The position numbers and the translations under genes were made by a program. From contig JAKSZU010000006.1 of NCBI GenBank assembly GCA_026018925.1, positions 129,161,592-129,225,591 on the forward strand: a stretch of 64,000 bases of DNA, read 5' to 3'. Below the pieces are notes generated by a model that saw nothing but the letters and a program-made list of their open reading frames with translations, did no database searches and was not told where the DNA came from. The DNA comes from Tupaia tana. Taxonomy: Eukaryota; Chordata; Mammalia; Scandentia; Tupaiidae. Shown here piece by piece: positions 1 through 11,280 of the stretch (positions within the stretch are counted from its first letter, which is position 1; every line of letters starts with the position of its first letter).

Positions 1-15
1 AAAAATCATTTGGAA

Positions 16-110
16 GGGATCAGCAGATGGCATAATGATTATATCACTGGACTCCCACGTAGTCAACCATGGTTCAAGTCCTGGACCCAATGGCTTAAAA
101 CTCACGCTGG

Positions 111-150
<40 letters not shown>

Positions 151-288
151 AAAATCTGGAGAGGAGAATGGAGGAGAAGGGATAGTAGCATGGCCATCCC
201 TCCTAAGGGATGATTTCTCTACTTCTGTCTCTTTCTCTCCAGTGAGCACACACTCCCTACAGAAAAATCTCTCTCTCTCTCATAAAAC
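16..288 (+). mobile_element. Type A tRNA-headed SINE
   Basis: The copy is bounded by a 13-bp direct repeat AAATCATTTGGAA at 3-15 and 289-301. The head carries box B GGTTCAAGTCC and the body carries GGAGAATGGAGGAGAAGGG. The GCGTGTGTGC segment at the head-body junction has grown into (GT)18, and the tail is (CT)n followed by an A-rich end. Non-coding and non-autonomous; it would depend on L1 enzymes for movement. Confidence 0.88.
113..148. repeat. (GT)18 microsatellite inside a SINE
   Basis: An uninterrupted GT run lies at the place where other type A copies read GCGCGTGTGCGTGCGTGC. It is an expansion of the SINE's own sequence rather than a separate insertion. Confidence 0.95.
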
Positions 289-301
289 AAATCATTTGGA
301 A

Positions 302-546
302 AGCCTACTAAAATGCAGATTCCTAGATCCTACCCTCAGGTATTCTGATTTAGTTATGAGTAGAGTATAGTACAGAAATCTGCAGTTTTAAGGAGCACCT
401 TAGGTGCCTCAATAGAGAAATGCAGGACCTATAGGCTTCTGTCTTCTAAAGCCATGCAGGAAGTTCTTACCTTTGCATCTGATTCAACAAATAGTTAAAG
501 AAGGTTGGCCCAGACAAGAAGGCATAGTATTAAGGGAAAAAACTAT

Positions 547-582
<36 letters not shown>

Positions 583-774
583 TCACATGTCTACACTTGC
601 TACTTTATAAACCTATGACATCCATAAATTTTTCATTTTGGTTTTCCCATTGAGACCTCAGAGAATTTTCTGAACACTCTACATATCAATATCCTCATAA
701 AAAATAGGATTACTACCTATTTTCTACATATCTCATATGGTATAAAGTTGAAACAAAAATAAATTGCTATACAA
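302..774. other. Single-copy A+T-rich DNA with a CA repeat
   Basis: No gene or recognisable transposon. It contains the (CA)n tract at 548-581. Nothing else stands out. Confidence 0.5.
548..581. repeat. (CA)17 microsatellite
   Basis: Uninterrupted CA dinucleotide run in single-copy DNA, not inside a recognisable SINE. Confidence 0.95.
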
Positions 775-1037
775 GTGTTATGTAGTGGTCAAGGTGCTGG
801 ACTATCACATGGCCCAACCACAGTTTGAGTCCTGGACTCAGTGACTTGAAACACTCTGTGTGCATGTGTGCCCAAAATCCTGAGAGGAAAGTAGAGGAGA
901 AGGGATTGTGGTGTGGCCGTCTCTCCTGGCAGGTAGGGGGGTGGTGGTGGTGGTGATTTCTTGCTATCTGTCTTTCTGTCTCTCCATTGAGCACATGTGC
1001 CCTATAGTGAAAATCGGTCTCTCTAAAAAAAAAAAAA
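775..1037 (+). mobile_element. Diverged type A SINE
   Basis: Starts with a worn head (GTGGTCAAGGTGCTGGACTATCAC), box B-like CAGTTTGAGTCCTGG, then TGAGAGGAAAGTAGAGGAGA and a CCCTATAG-type end with an A-tail. A G-rich GGTGGTGGTGGT tract replaces the usual C6-T-G6 palindrome. It abuts the next copy, which inserted at or next to its A-tail. Confidence 0.75.
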
Positions 1038-1043
1038 ATGATG

Positions 1044-1355
1044 GGGACCAGCAGATGGTGTAATGGCTATGTCGCTGGACTCCTATGTAGACAATCACAG
1101 TTTGCGTTTTGAGTTCCAGATCCAGTGGCTTAAACTCAGGCCAGGCGTGTGTGTGTTGTGTGTGTGTGTGTGTGTGTGTGTAACCAAGATCCCGAGAGGA
1201 GAATGGAGGAGAAGGGAAGAGAAGGGATTGAGGTGTGGCCATCCCCCCTGGAGGGTGATTTCTCGCTTTCTGTCTCTCTGTCTGTCTCTGTCTGTCTGGT
1301 GAGCACACGCGCCCTATAGCAAAAACCTTTCCAAAAAAATAAAAAAAGAAGAAAG
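1044..1355 (+). mobile_element. Type A SINE with internal GT expansion
   Basis: Head GGGACCAGCAGATGGTGTAATGG, full body and an A-tail interrupted by G. Box B is disturbed: an extra segment splits GTTTGCGTTTTGAGTTCC. The junction GT tract has expanded to about 35 bp (1147-1181). The GAGAAGGG motif is locally duplicated. Confidence 0.85.
1147..1181. repeat. GT microsatellite inside a SINE
   Basis: GT repeat with one TTG interruption, at the same internal SINE position as the tract at 113-148. Confidence 0.9.
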
Positions 1356-2027
1356 AATATATGTACTAGACTGAAATAGATCAAAGCTTTGATGTACAGG
1401 TTTCCTAAACTTTCAGAACTTCAGTGATCCTATCTATACCCCAGGAATAATAAAACTCTACTTCTTAAGGTTGAGAAGGTGAAATTAATGGACATAATGG
1501 ACAGGAGTTTTTCTCAAGCATTTCTCCCAGCAGAACAGGAAGAGTATCTGTTCTTGCCCATTAAGATCATGTCACTGATGACTGTGGGCTAAAGATCAGA
1601 AAGCTCGTTGTAAAACAATGCCAACAAATTTCTGTGTGAATACAGAAACAGATTTGCTTATCTTACAAAAAATGCAGATTTTATTAAAGTTGTTTAAAAT
1701 GTCGTTAGAGAGTTGTTTTAATTATAGCTGAAGTCACTGGCAAATGAGGATACCCAGGTCAGGTAAGGATTGAGAGAAATCTGCCAGAGAAAGAGACAGG
1801 TGCTTCAGAAGAAAATGATTCAAATGAGAAAGAAATAAGAGAATTTGGAAAATTGGTGTACTCCTTGAACATGTTTGTAGGAATGGCTGATGATGCGACT
1901 GAGAATCAATTGTGCAGTGGGTCGTATAACCCCCATCTTATAAAAACTTGATTTGTGCTTTATCTTTGTGCTTTGGTTGCCATTGTAACCCACATTTGGT
2001 CTTGAAAACAAAATGATTTTCAAAATT
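1356..2027. other. Single-copy DNA, nothing recognised
   Basis: A+T-rich sequence without a supported gene, RNA or repeat. Reading frames are short and scattered. Confidence 0.45.
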
Positions 2028-2042
2028 CAAAGTTTCATTTTT

Positions 2043-2297
2043 TTTTTTGAGAGGTTTTTCGCTATTAGGGCATGTGCACTCGCCAGACAGAGAGAGACAT
2101 AGAGACAGAAAGCGAGAAATCACCCCCCAGGGGGGATGGTCATGCCGCAATCCCTTCTCCTCCATTCTCCTCTCGGGATCTTGGGCACGCACGCACACGC
2201 GCCCGGCGTGAGTTTTAAGCCACCGGGTCTGACACGCAAACCGCGGTCGACTACGTGGGAGTCCAGCGACATAGCCATTACGCTAACTGCTGGTTCC
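2043..2297 (-). mobile_element. Young type A SINE, GGGAACC head
   Basis: Flanked by a perfect 15-bp TSD CAAAGTTTCATTTTT at 2028-2042 and 2298-2312. In its own sense it starts GGGAACCAGCAGTTAGCG and has box B GGTTTGCGTGT, where the usual A at position 7 is C. CpG-rich head and body indicate a recent insertion. In antisense it holds an acceptor-like CTATTAG at 2062-2068 and donor-like GTGAGT at 2208. Confidence 0.93.
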
Positions 2298-2529
2298 CAA
2301 AGTTTCATTTTTCTTGGTACAATTCCAGCAGTACTTTTGCTTTTTCTCATCATTTACTAGTGGTACCATTATTGTCAACTATCAGGGACTTTCTGATGGT
2401 TATCTATGTGATACAGTGTTGGCTCAACAGTGGCCACACAGTCTTTGGAAGACTGTTGTTCCAAGAGGGATGGTGCACAATAGAATGGTTTTGAGCCAAA
2501 AAAGGGTGTAATCAGATTTATGTTCAATA

Positions 2530-2640
2530 GGATCTCTCAGGCTCTCTGCATTGAATGAGAATAGCTGTCAGAATGGAAGCAGGGAGACCAGTTAATCTAG
2601 AGATGATTGGAAATGGACCAAAAGAGTAATGTCAGTAGGC
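2530..2640 (-). mobile_element. L2 fragment
   Basis: The run GGAAGCAGGGAGACCAGTTA followed by GAGATGATTGG matches the remembered antisense L2 3' region. Short and worn, so moderate confidence. Confidence 0.5.
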
Positions 2641-2707
2641 ATTGTAAATATATATTAAAATTATATCTATTAAAACTAGTGTTCTCAAGATTGTTACTCC
2701 TTGATCG

Positions 2708-2890
2708 ATTTTCTGGGTTTGAGTCCTGGACCTAGAGGCTTAAAACTCAGGCCTGGTGTATGCATGCCCCAAATCCTGGGAGGAGAATGGATGAAAAGGG
2801 ATTGCAGTGTGGCTATCCTCTCTTAGGGGTGATTTCTCACTCTTTCTCTGTCTCTCTGGTGAGCACATAGGCCCTACAGTTTATCTCTCC

Positions 2891-2919
<29 letters not shown>
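2708..2919 (+). mobile_element. 5'-worn type A SINE with long A-tail
   Basis: Recognisable from box B GGTTTGAGTCC onward, then GGAGGAGAATGGATGAAAAGGG, GTGATTTCTCAC, a CT-rich tract and a 28-base A-tail. The first 30-40 bases of the head are not recognisable. Confidence 0.78.
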
Positions 2920-2921
<2 letters not shown>

Positions 2922-3822
2922 ATTCCTTTAATGGTTTCTCTTTTTTTTAAGGAATCTGATAGTAAGGGAATGTATTTCTTTACTTCTTCCTTTTAAAACA
3001 CCTGATTGAATTGAATTTGAATTTTTCCAATTTTATCTTCCTCCTGCACCTTCCAAAAGATGTACAAATTATGGGTCTGCCATTTAGGAAACGGGTCAGA
3101 TCTCCTTATGTGTAAGTAAACTCTAATCCAGCATCTCAGACTCTTTAAAATGTTCTAGTTTGTTCGTATATTATAACGTTTGGTGTAACGGCAGTTAGTT
3201 TTGAAATTTTGTTCTGATATACATGTCTTTATATTTTTAAATAACTTTTAACAGAATATAATTAATAAATGTAAATGTCATTCCCATTATTTCCCTCTTA
3301 AATAGATGTACTTGTCATTGATGCTGTAAGATTGTAAGCTCTAATATAGCAAAAACAGTAGACTGTTCAAAGCAAGTCAAGACTTTCTCCCATTATTTGT
3401 CTTTGAGTAGTCTGGCAAATCCCATTTCTATAAGAGGCACATTGCCAATATTTCTCAGACCTTCCTATAAAAAGGAAATACTTCTATTTTGTTTTTATGT
3501 TAACTCAGACCATTTGTCAACCCACAGAACACTTCAGTGATAGGTACTATATAAATATTTAAATTATGATAGCTCTGTCACATTGTAACTTTTCAGTTTG
3601 CTAACTCAACACTGCGGTTGATTTCTGATTATGAAATATTTTGCATGCTGCCTAGGGGAAACCAAAGATAAGGGACTTAAAGAATTTTTAATTACTGGGA
3701 AATTACTTTTGATGAGTGGAAAGAAAAATCAGGAAACAAAATTGAGGACAGGGCATGCTATCATGTATAATACCCAAATACAAATCAGAAAGGAAACTTT
3801 TCAGTAAGCTAATCATTTGGCC
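2920..3822. other. Single-copy A+T-rich DNA
   Basis: No gene or known repeat recognised in this 0.9-kb stretch. Confidence 0.45.
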
Positions 3823-4064
3823 CAGACCGAGACTGTAGTCTGTAGTAAAATTAAAGTGCTGGAAGCCATGTGGATGACCACAGGTTCGGATCCCGAGGAT
3901 GGCGTGGTAATATGCCAGGTGTGTGCACATGTCCAAGATCCTGAGAAAGTGTAGGGCAGAGGAAAGAGAGTCGTGATGTGATGAGACCGATGGGGATGCT
4001 TCTCTCTCTCTCTTTCTTGTGTGCATGCATGTACATTATCTATCAAGTAAAATTAAAAAAAAAA
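3823..4064 (+). mobile_element. Old diverged tRNA-headed SINE
   Basis: Box B-like GGTTCGGATCCC at 3891-3902, a GTGTGTGCACATGTCCAAGATCC junction, then a CT-rich stretch and an A-tail. It is too diverged to assign firmly to type A; the head beginning GGCCCAGACCGAG suggests an older relative. Confidence 0.6.
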
Positions 4065-5890
4065 AGTTTGTATGGGAGAATCATGAGTGATTTTTACTTT
4101 TATTTTTTTAAACCCTTTTCTGTTATTTTCTAAGTTTTAAATCCTGCACACATATTTTATAATAGGAAAAACAAAGCTTTATAAAGAAATGAATTCATTC
4201 AATATTGGTCTTTTGGGTATGTTTGCAGAACATTTGTCAGGCCATTTGCCTAAGAGTTGTTTGACCTGCAGACATAGAAATTGCACCTATAGGGTTTTTC
4301 TGAATGGTAACATAATGGTCACTCCTTGATAAAATATATTTGAAAGTAAAATCTGCTGCATTCCTGATCCTTGACTCAGATGGGTGGGCATTCTTAAAGT
4401 TTCTTTTAAGATTGGAGTTTAACTGGCATGTGATTTTCTGAAGCAGGCTTGAAAACTATAGATTGACATATAAACTATTTTTTCTAACTTTACCCGAATG
4501 CATTAAAACATTTCATGAAAAAATATATTTACACATGTGCTAAAACATGTACACATATACTGAAATATGTTTCAGTTTTTACAAAGGCTTTTTGATCTCT
4601 TGTAGCTTAAAAGACAGTGACCACCACAACTATGGTATATTGAGTGACTACAAACTCAAGTATTATTCTACTAAGGAGAGAGAATTTTTTATAAAGCATG
4701 TATATGGAGAGAATTGAGCCTACCTCACTGATAACTGAGCCAGTAAGATTGCAAGTGAAAATCAGCTGCATAATAATTGTTTATCACTGAAATGAAAATA
4801 TTTTTAAAATGCCTACCCAAAAGAGTTCTGTGTGCCAAATTTCATATTAAATACATAGTATAATTTTTGTAATAGTTTATAATGCATAGTCTATAAATAA
4901 AATGTTTTCTTTTACATTTTCAAACTTTAGAAGTCATATGCTAAAAAGAAAGTTATTTCTATCTTTGTGTATGCGTGTGTATGTCTGAATTTTATTGTAT
5001 GTAGTATTGATTAGTTTCAGTTTTTCTTGTTAGGGTTTTGTTAATTATTCTTTGCATTTCCTGCAGAAGATTGAAGAACCTTGTATATTTCCATTTATTA
5101 TTATTAAAATAAATGAATAGGGCAAATAAAAACCACTGGGCTTATAATATTTCAAAAGTCATTTCTATATGCAGGATTATTAACATGCTTTTTTATTTGA
5201 AGAGCTATAAATTTTTATAGAAATAAATGTGAGAATATTAAACCAGTTTCTGTAACTGTCTAAAAAATAGACTGTGGTTTCACTGAACCAAAGACAAAAC
5301 AAAACAAAAACCCAAACAAACCCAAACAAAACTTTCTAGAAATAAATGGCATAGAAGCAGAGATGGCAGTTAAACGAAAAAAAAAAAAAAAAAAAATGAC
5401 CTTTATGCTAGGATTCCATTTACTTCTTACTGTTTTATCCAAGGAGAGTTAGCAGGTTAGACTGGCTGGTGATGTTTGAGATAACTGAGTTAAGATGATG
5501 GTGGATAAGCTTTTGCTTTCTGAGTGCCTGTGGTGGGAGACCAAGGGAGTTGGCCCTGAAGCAAGCATTTGGCTGGAATTCAGTTCTCTGTCTTGCAAGT
5601 CAAGAGCTAGAATTTTTCCATAGAACCAAAGGTTAGCCTTTGCTGGGATACACTCGTAATAAAACTGTAACTTATCAATAGAATGTCAACTTATTCATCC
5701 ACACTGGGGCCTTTAACTGTAGGGAGGATCAGATTGTCAGTGTGTGCTAGTAAATGCTTCATGTTCCTAGTGGGAACGTCACCTTTAGCATCTTTGGCTA
5801 CATTGTAACTGGGAATCTCTGACTAGTGGGAATTCTCCTTGGAAAACTTACACAGTTTGCATTTATTTTTTTTCATTCTAGAGTGTTTGA
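4065..5890. other. Long single-copy A+T-rich stretch
   Basis: About 1.8 kb with no recognised gene or transposon. A homopolymer A run of about 20 bases lies near 5377-5396, preceded by an AAACAAACCC-type simple repeat at 5293-5330. Confidence 0.45.
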
Positions 5891-5900
5891 AGAGTGCCCA

Positions 5901-6162
5901 GGGACCAGCAGTTAGCGTAATGGCTATGTCGCTGGACTCCCATAGTTGACTGTGGTTCAAGACCTGGACCTGGTGGCTTAAAACTCACGCCGGGCACGTG
6001 TGCGTGCGTGCCCAAGATCCTGAGAGGAGAATGGAGGAGAAGGGATTGCGGCGTGGCCATACCCCCTGGGGGGTGATTTTTCGCTTTCTGTCTCTCTGTC
6101 TCTCTCTGTCTGGCAAGCGCACGTGCCCTAAAACAAAAACCTCTCCCCACCCCCCAAAAAAA
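5901..6162 (+). mobile_element. Type A SINE, complete
   Basis: TSD AGAGTGCCCA at 5891-5900 and 6163-6172. Head GGGACCAGCAGTTAGCGTAATGG; box B region GGTTCAAGACC; near-complete C5-T-G6 palindrome at 6062-6073; tail interrupted by a C-rich patch. Confidence 0.92.
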
Positions 6163-6589
6163 AGAGTGCCCACAACATGCCAGAAAGTGTGGGGATTGCT
6201 GGGGCAAGGACTGAGGAATGGCCTGCCTTTTTGCCCCTTCTTAAACTTATCGTAAAGAGGCTGCACTAACAAATGACTGCAGGGCCAAGTGAGCAATGCT
6301 TGGAAATACAGAAAGTCAGGAGAACTTTGCCCCCTAGAAAGGTCAAAGCTAAACTTAATGCTTGAATACCATCACCCTCTTAATGTTGACTTCTGGTAAA
6401 ATTCTGTCTTCCCATCTTTTCTGCCTTTTTTTTTTTTTTTTTAATTGATGCTTAACTTTTTCATGTGTTTACTAGTAAGCTGACTATGATCAACTTTGGT
6501 ACGATATAAAGAATACATTTAAAAAAGAAGAAAAGAGAGAAGAATATATCTAAAAAAAAAGTTTCTTTTTCCCCTGTGGGCATGAGGCC

Positions 6590-7200
6590 TGGAGGATATT
6601 AGAGAGGGACAGAGTAAAGCATGTTCTTGTAGAGCTAGACGTCAGGTGTGGAGTACATAGTGTGTCTGGAAAACACATGGAACAGAGAGCCTGGCTTTGT
6701 GGTGAGGTGATGAGGAAAGAGGTGTAGTGATGGGGAGTTCTAAGAGAAGATAGAAGAGGTGGGAGAGATGAAATGAAAAATGGAGCATTTTAAGGTTAGG
6801 TGGAGAAATTGGGACATTATTTTGTGTGCACCAAATGTTATATCTTTTGATTGGAGAATGATATGAACAGGTTAAATAATTTTAGTAATAGTGGATCACA
6901 GAAGGGACAAACCGGACACAGGAAGCCATTTAGGACATTTTTGTCAATGTTCTGGTTAGTGACACTGAAGATTTATGAAGACAGGGGTGGTGGAAAGGAA
7001 AGATGATTTAAGAAAAAATTAAGAGCTGCCATCAGCAGGACTAGGCAGTGATTGATGGTGGAAGTGTTAGCAAAGGGCACAAACACTACTTAAACCTGCC
7101 AGCCTGGGAAGCCAGAAAGAGTGATACTGCTCATTGATAGAAAAGGCATCAGATTGGCTTTTGTTTTAGCTTCAGGGTGAGGGAGGCAAGATGATGTGTT
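6590..7200 (-). mobile_element. Antisense L2 fragment
   Basis: Collinear similarity to antisense L2: GTTAGGTGG-type and GGAGAATGATATGAACAGG segments, GGACACAGGAAGCCATTTAGG, and TTCAGGGTGAGGGAGGCAAG near the right end. Identification is from memory of the L2 consensus and is approximate at both ends. Confidence 0.5.
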
Positions 7201-7804
7201 TGCTTATTTGATTTGGCCATATTCAGTGTGTGTTTGCAATCCCACGTGACTTGTCTGCTTGAAGCTGCCTGATTTCATTTCTTCACAAAATAATACTCTG
7301 TTTCCAGAGGCACATGTTCTCGCCATGTTCCCCTGCCTGGGACATGCATGCTGTTTTAAACTGCAGACTTCTCATGCCCAGTCTATGACTGCAAACCCAG
7401 AAAGGGTGTAGGCTTTGGTCATTGAATAAATACAAATGCTGTCACCCTAAGATTAAATGTTAAATGAGGTCCTACGTTTTACAGGGCAGACAACTTTGTA
7501 CTCTTGGAGCTGAATCTTAGCAATGAAATGGATTGCCGACTCAGAGCAGATTGCAGTTTCTGTGTAACCCTCTGACAATCCCCAGGGCAATATACTGTCA
7601 TAACCCCTCATCACATTTGAACAGTACACGGGCAAGGTTCTTATCCTTGAACAGAGGCAGGCCGGGTCGTATGACCAGTTTTAAACTTACGTTATTAACT
7701 GAGACATTGCAGGCAGTTTAGAGAGTTAACCTTGTAAAATTATCAGGTTGAGTCCATTTTGATTTTTTTCCTTGGGTTATTTTAGATGCTAACTCTGGTT
7801 TATC

Positions 7805-7836
<32 letters not shown>

Positions 7837-8593
7837 TATCTGTATAAACTAGGCTATATTCAACCATGCTAGCTAGAAGTCTGGGTTCAGTTTCCCTAAG
7901 TAGAAAGTGACACCTATTTTTTGCCGTCTTGGTGAAGTTTCCCACATGGTAAAATCTCCATTGCTTTCAGCATGCTTCTAGATTTAACTTTATGTATCAA
8001 AGTGAATTTGGTGAGCACTTTTTCTTGTTTATGGATATGCTACTTTCCCAGGAAAGCATCAGTATTTTATCTTAGGATTGGAGGGAAATTAAAGGTAGAG
8101 CTGAATTTACGATATAACTAAAAAGTGGTCCTCCATAAGCTTTTGCCTAATCAGCATCATGATAGAGACCTAAGTTCCCAACCATACCCTTTCACTTTTC
8201 TTCTCTTTTCCTCTCCTTTTTTTGAATATGATGATCTGTTGAAATTGAGGTGTTCAGAACCTGGTACGGTAGTTTAAATGTAGTCTGCCTAGAACAAAGA
8301 AGACTGATGGTTACTCTCTTTTTTTTTTGGTACCAAAATAATTGATGGACATTTTCCAACATACATTTGCCTAAGCATCACTCTCAGATCTATACTATGT
8401 CAAAATGTGGGTAAACAGGCAAGATGTGTGATTTTTATCACATACCCACTTATGAACCACTAATCCAGTTAGGGAGGCCCGTAATACATAGACTGTTCAT
8501 GCTTTTTAACAAATATTTAGTCAGCATGGTAATCTACAAATTTATATTTAGTTTTGGTCAGTCAAAACTTTGGAGACTTTCACATGAATTAAT
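7201..8593. other. Single-copy DNA, possible conserved element in the left half
   Basis: No coding signal. The 7200-7720 part is less A+T-rich and free of repeats. A T-run of about 25 bases sits at 7807-7831. Confidence 0.4.
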
Positions 8594-8605
8594 AGTATGC
8601 TATCT

Positions 8606-8875
8606 TGGGACCAGCAGTTGGTGTAATGGCTATGTCGCTGTTCTCCCATGTAGTCAACTGAGGTTTGAGTCCTGGACCCGGTGGCTCAAACACACACCAG
8701 GTGCGTGTGTATATGTGCCCAAGATCCTGAGAGGAAAATGGAGGAAACAGGATTGTGGCGTGGCCATCTTACCTGAGGGGTGATTTCTCGCTTTCTGTCT
8801 CTCTGTTTCTCTCTGTCTTTCTGGTGAACAGATGTGCCCTATAGCAAAAACCTCCTCCCCACACACAAAAAAACC
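8606..8875 (+). mobile_element. Type A SINE, complete
   Basis: Perfect 12-bp TSD AGTATGCTATCT at 8594-8605 and 8876-8887. Head TGGGACCAGCAGTTGGTG, box B GGTTTGAGTCC, and a CACACACAAAAAAACC tail. Confidence 0.92.
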
Positions 8876-9086
8876 AGTATGCTATCTGTCCATATTATGC
8901 CTTTGGTACTTTGGACCTTCTGTTCTTTTTTGGGTCAGATGAAAACAGGAAGGTAGCTAAGATTTCTTCTTGTTAAATATCTTCTGTGGTGCAGTGACTG
9001 GATGCTGAGCAGAGGAAGCTGGGTCCCACGTGACCAACCAGGGTTGGAGACCCAGTAACAGCAGCTTGTAAAAACACGGCAGGCCT

Positions 9087-9387
9087 GGGAACCGGCAGTT
9101 AGCGTAATGGCTATGTCGCTGGACTCCCACGTAGTCGACCGAGGTTCGCGTCCCGGACCCGGTGGCTTAAAACTCACGCCAGGCGCGTGTGCGTGCGTGC
9201 CCAAGATCCCGAGAGGAGAATGGAGGAGAAAGGATTGCGGCGTGACCATCCCCCCTGGGGGGTGATTTCTCGCTTTCTGTCTCTCTGTCTCTCTCTGTCT
9301 GTCTGTCGAGCGCACGCGCCCTATAGCAAAAACCTCTCAAAAAAAAAAAAAAAAAGAAAAAAAACAAAAAACAAACAAACAAACAAA
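9087..9387 (+). mobile_element. Young type A SINE, best-preserved copy
   Basis: Reference copy for the family. TSD AAAACACGGCAGGCCT at 9071-9086 against AAAACACAGCAGGCCT at 9388-9403. In order: GGGAACC head, box A, box B, CpG-rich GCGCGTGTGCGTGCGTGC junction, body GGAGAATGGAGGAGAAAGG, perfect palindrome CCCCCCTGGGGGG at 9250-9262, CT-rich tract ending in (CTGT)n, CGCACGCGCCCTATAG and an A-tail with (CAAA)n. The intact CpG sites suggest recent insertion. Confidence 0.95.
9100..9153 (+). promoter_or_regulatory. Internal RNA polymerase III promoter (boxes A and B)
   Basis: Box A-like TAGCGTAATGG at 9100-9110 and box B-like GGTTCGCGTCC at 9143-9153 sit at tRNA-gene spacing in the SINE head. Box B differs from GGTTCGANTCC at position 7 (C for A). 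Activity is inferred from family knowledge only. Confidence 0.6.
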
Positions 9388-9549
9388 AAAACACAGCAGG
9401 CCTTAGCACAAGCCCAGGATCTTTATGGTTTGGAGAGTGGGAGGAAGGATTGTGGCATGACCAGGCTCAGCTGGGAGTAAGTTCTCTGTGTGCACACACA
9501 TGTGTGTGCTCTCTTTCATGTGCTCATACACCTTCTAGTGTAAAAAAAA

Positions 9550-10949
9550 ACCTGGTTATTTATTTATGACAAGAAGAGTGAAAACTGAGAGGAAGAAATA
9601 CTATGTGAAACTTGGTTAAGTTTTAGGAGATTAGAACATAGTTCCATTTATTCACTTTCTTTTCATTCAGAGTAGACCTTTAACACAGTAGATATCTACA
9701 GGAAGTTTACTAATGTCTTGAATTTTTCTAGGTATTAAACCTAGCTAGGAAAAGAACCAATATGACACTATGTCCATAATTTTGCACATAATAATTAATA
9801 AAGCTATTAAAGTGCAATTTGACAAATTTATAATTATCACTAGAGGGCTAAAATGTGTAGGTCTAAAATGCAGCTGGAACAGGAAGGCTTGAGATTGAGT
9901 GGACTAAGTTATGGGTGCTCTTGGAAATATTCACATACGTCAAGGTGACATGAACTTTTCATGCTAGGTGAGCTCTTCGAGATGGCAGGAACACTGACCT
10001 TTGTCTTCTCAAGGGTAATTATCACATGGTAGGTTTTCTTTCAAACACTAACCTGCCCTCGATTCTGATATGTTCTCTCTAGGGAGACCTCCCCACCTCC
10101 TGATCAATGTTGTAGTGAGCCTCAGTTACTGATGTGTGTGTCACATCCAGCAGGTATGTTGATGTGAGAGAAAAAAAAAATGGCATGCAAATCACAGCTC
10201 AATAAACTTGATCCAAGAAGGGCCAGGACCTAATGGTGGATCCAGTGAGTATTACTTTCCTGTATGAAGTTCCTGTGAAGAGAAATTTAAGTAAATCTAG
10301 GTTGGAGAAAGGCCTTTTGAGGAATTTCACTTGACATTGGCGATGCATTCTTGGAAGAAGCAATATTTGGTTCAGTATTTTCAGTGGTCATTTGGATTTT
10401 ACTTTTGACTTTAATGATTGGTTTTCTAACCTTGAAAGGCAGACTGTTTTTATCATGTTTCCCGATAAAGTTATGCTTCATCATTTATTTTCTACGGTTT
10501 ATGGGTTCATACTTGTGACTTATAAGGAAATCATAAAAAATGGGACACAGAGTAGCTAAAGGACTGAACGTTCTAAAAGGCTATTGCTGCATTAAAGATG
10601 GTGAGTATTACTTTTTCATGAGTCGGGATAAATAAGAAACCTCTTTGTGGCATTTTGGGTAATAAGGTTTGCTTTACTTAACATTGCAATGAAATGGACT
10701 ACTGAAGAGTCACTCCTGAGATCTTTTTATCTAATTTAGTTAAATATTGATTTGTAGAGTAAATGAGCGATCAGAAAAGGATTGTCATTATCATGAACTC
10801 TATAAAGTCTTCTAGAAATAGCAGATGCTAGAACTGTAATCTCTGCAGATGAAAATATTGAGTGTAAAATGTAAATAACATCTACAAGAATCTGAATCTG
10901 TTATTCTGCTTACTCTGAGTTTTCAGAATTTTAAATAGAGTGTTGCTTT
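9550..10949. other. Single-copy DNA, nothing firm
   Basis: No gene recognised. A weak L2-like phrase (GAGCTCTTCGAGATGGCAGG, near 9969) may be an L2 3' remnant but is too short to call. Confidence 0.4.
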
Positions 10950-11155
10950 GTTTGTCAACTGGAGCTCATTTTGCATCAAGGGAACATTTGGCAATAACCA
11001 AAAGTATTTTTGAGGTTGTTGGGACTTGGGGAGTCTATGGATTTGACATCTAGTATCTAGTAGTGCTGTTGAAGACTCTGCAGTGTATACTCAACTTCCC
11101 ACCAGGGAGAATTATCTTACCCCAAATGTCCATAGTGCTGAGGTTGAGAAAAACC
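10950..11155 (+). mobile_element. MER20 (hAT-type non-autonomous DNA transposon)
   Basis: Matches the remembered MER20 layout almost end to end: TCAACTGGAGCTCATTTTGC, GGAACATTTGGCAATAACC, GACATCTAGTATCTAGTAG, GAATTATCTTACCCCAAATG and TAGTGCTGAGGTTGAGAAA. Diverged, as expected of an ancient eutherian element. Confidence 0.85.
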
Positions 11156-11280
11156 TTGGAGTATTGTGCATTTGCTTTGCTTAATACTCCATGTAGATGG
11201 GATAAAAGTGGGAATGAAAATTTTCTTTGTTCTTAGTGTAAAAGTATTGATAGCAGGAACGATTGAAGGAGGGGTTCGAG

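Larger units (their letters stand above)
8990..9549 (+). mobile_element. Old SINE split by a young type A copy
   Basis: A worn tRNA-headed SINE reads through GGTCCCACGTGACCAACCAGGG before 9086 and resumes after 9403 with GGAAGGATTGTGGCATGACC, a CACACATGTGTGTG patch and an A-tail. The young copy at 9087-9387 lies inside it. Confidence 0.65.

Noticed and set aside
9087..9160. tRNA gene in the SINE head
   Set aside because: Boxes A and B are present, but the sequence continues into the SINE body and A-tail, lacks a clean cloverleaf, and is repeated dozens of times with TSDs.
8935..9315. 126-codon open frame on the minus strand
   Set aside because: Translation of a type A SINE inside an older SINE. 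The same peptide phrases recur in every copy of the family.
9187..9480. Recurring peptide with RFLSLCLSLS and MEEKGL phrases across the window
   Set aside because: It looks like a protein family but is the SINE body read in a fixed frame; the CT-rich tract gives the Leu/Ser run.
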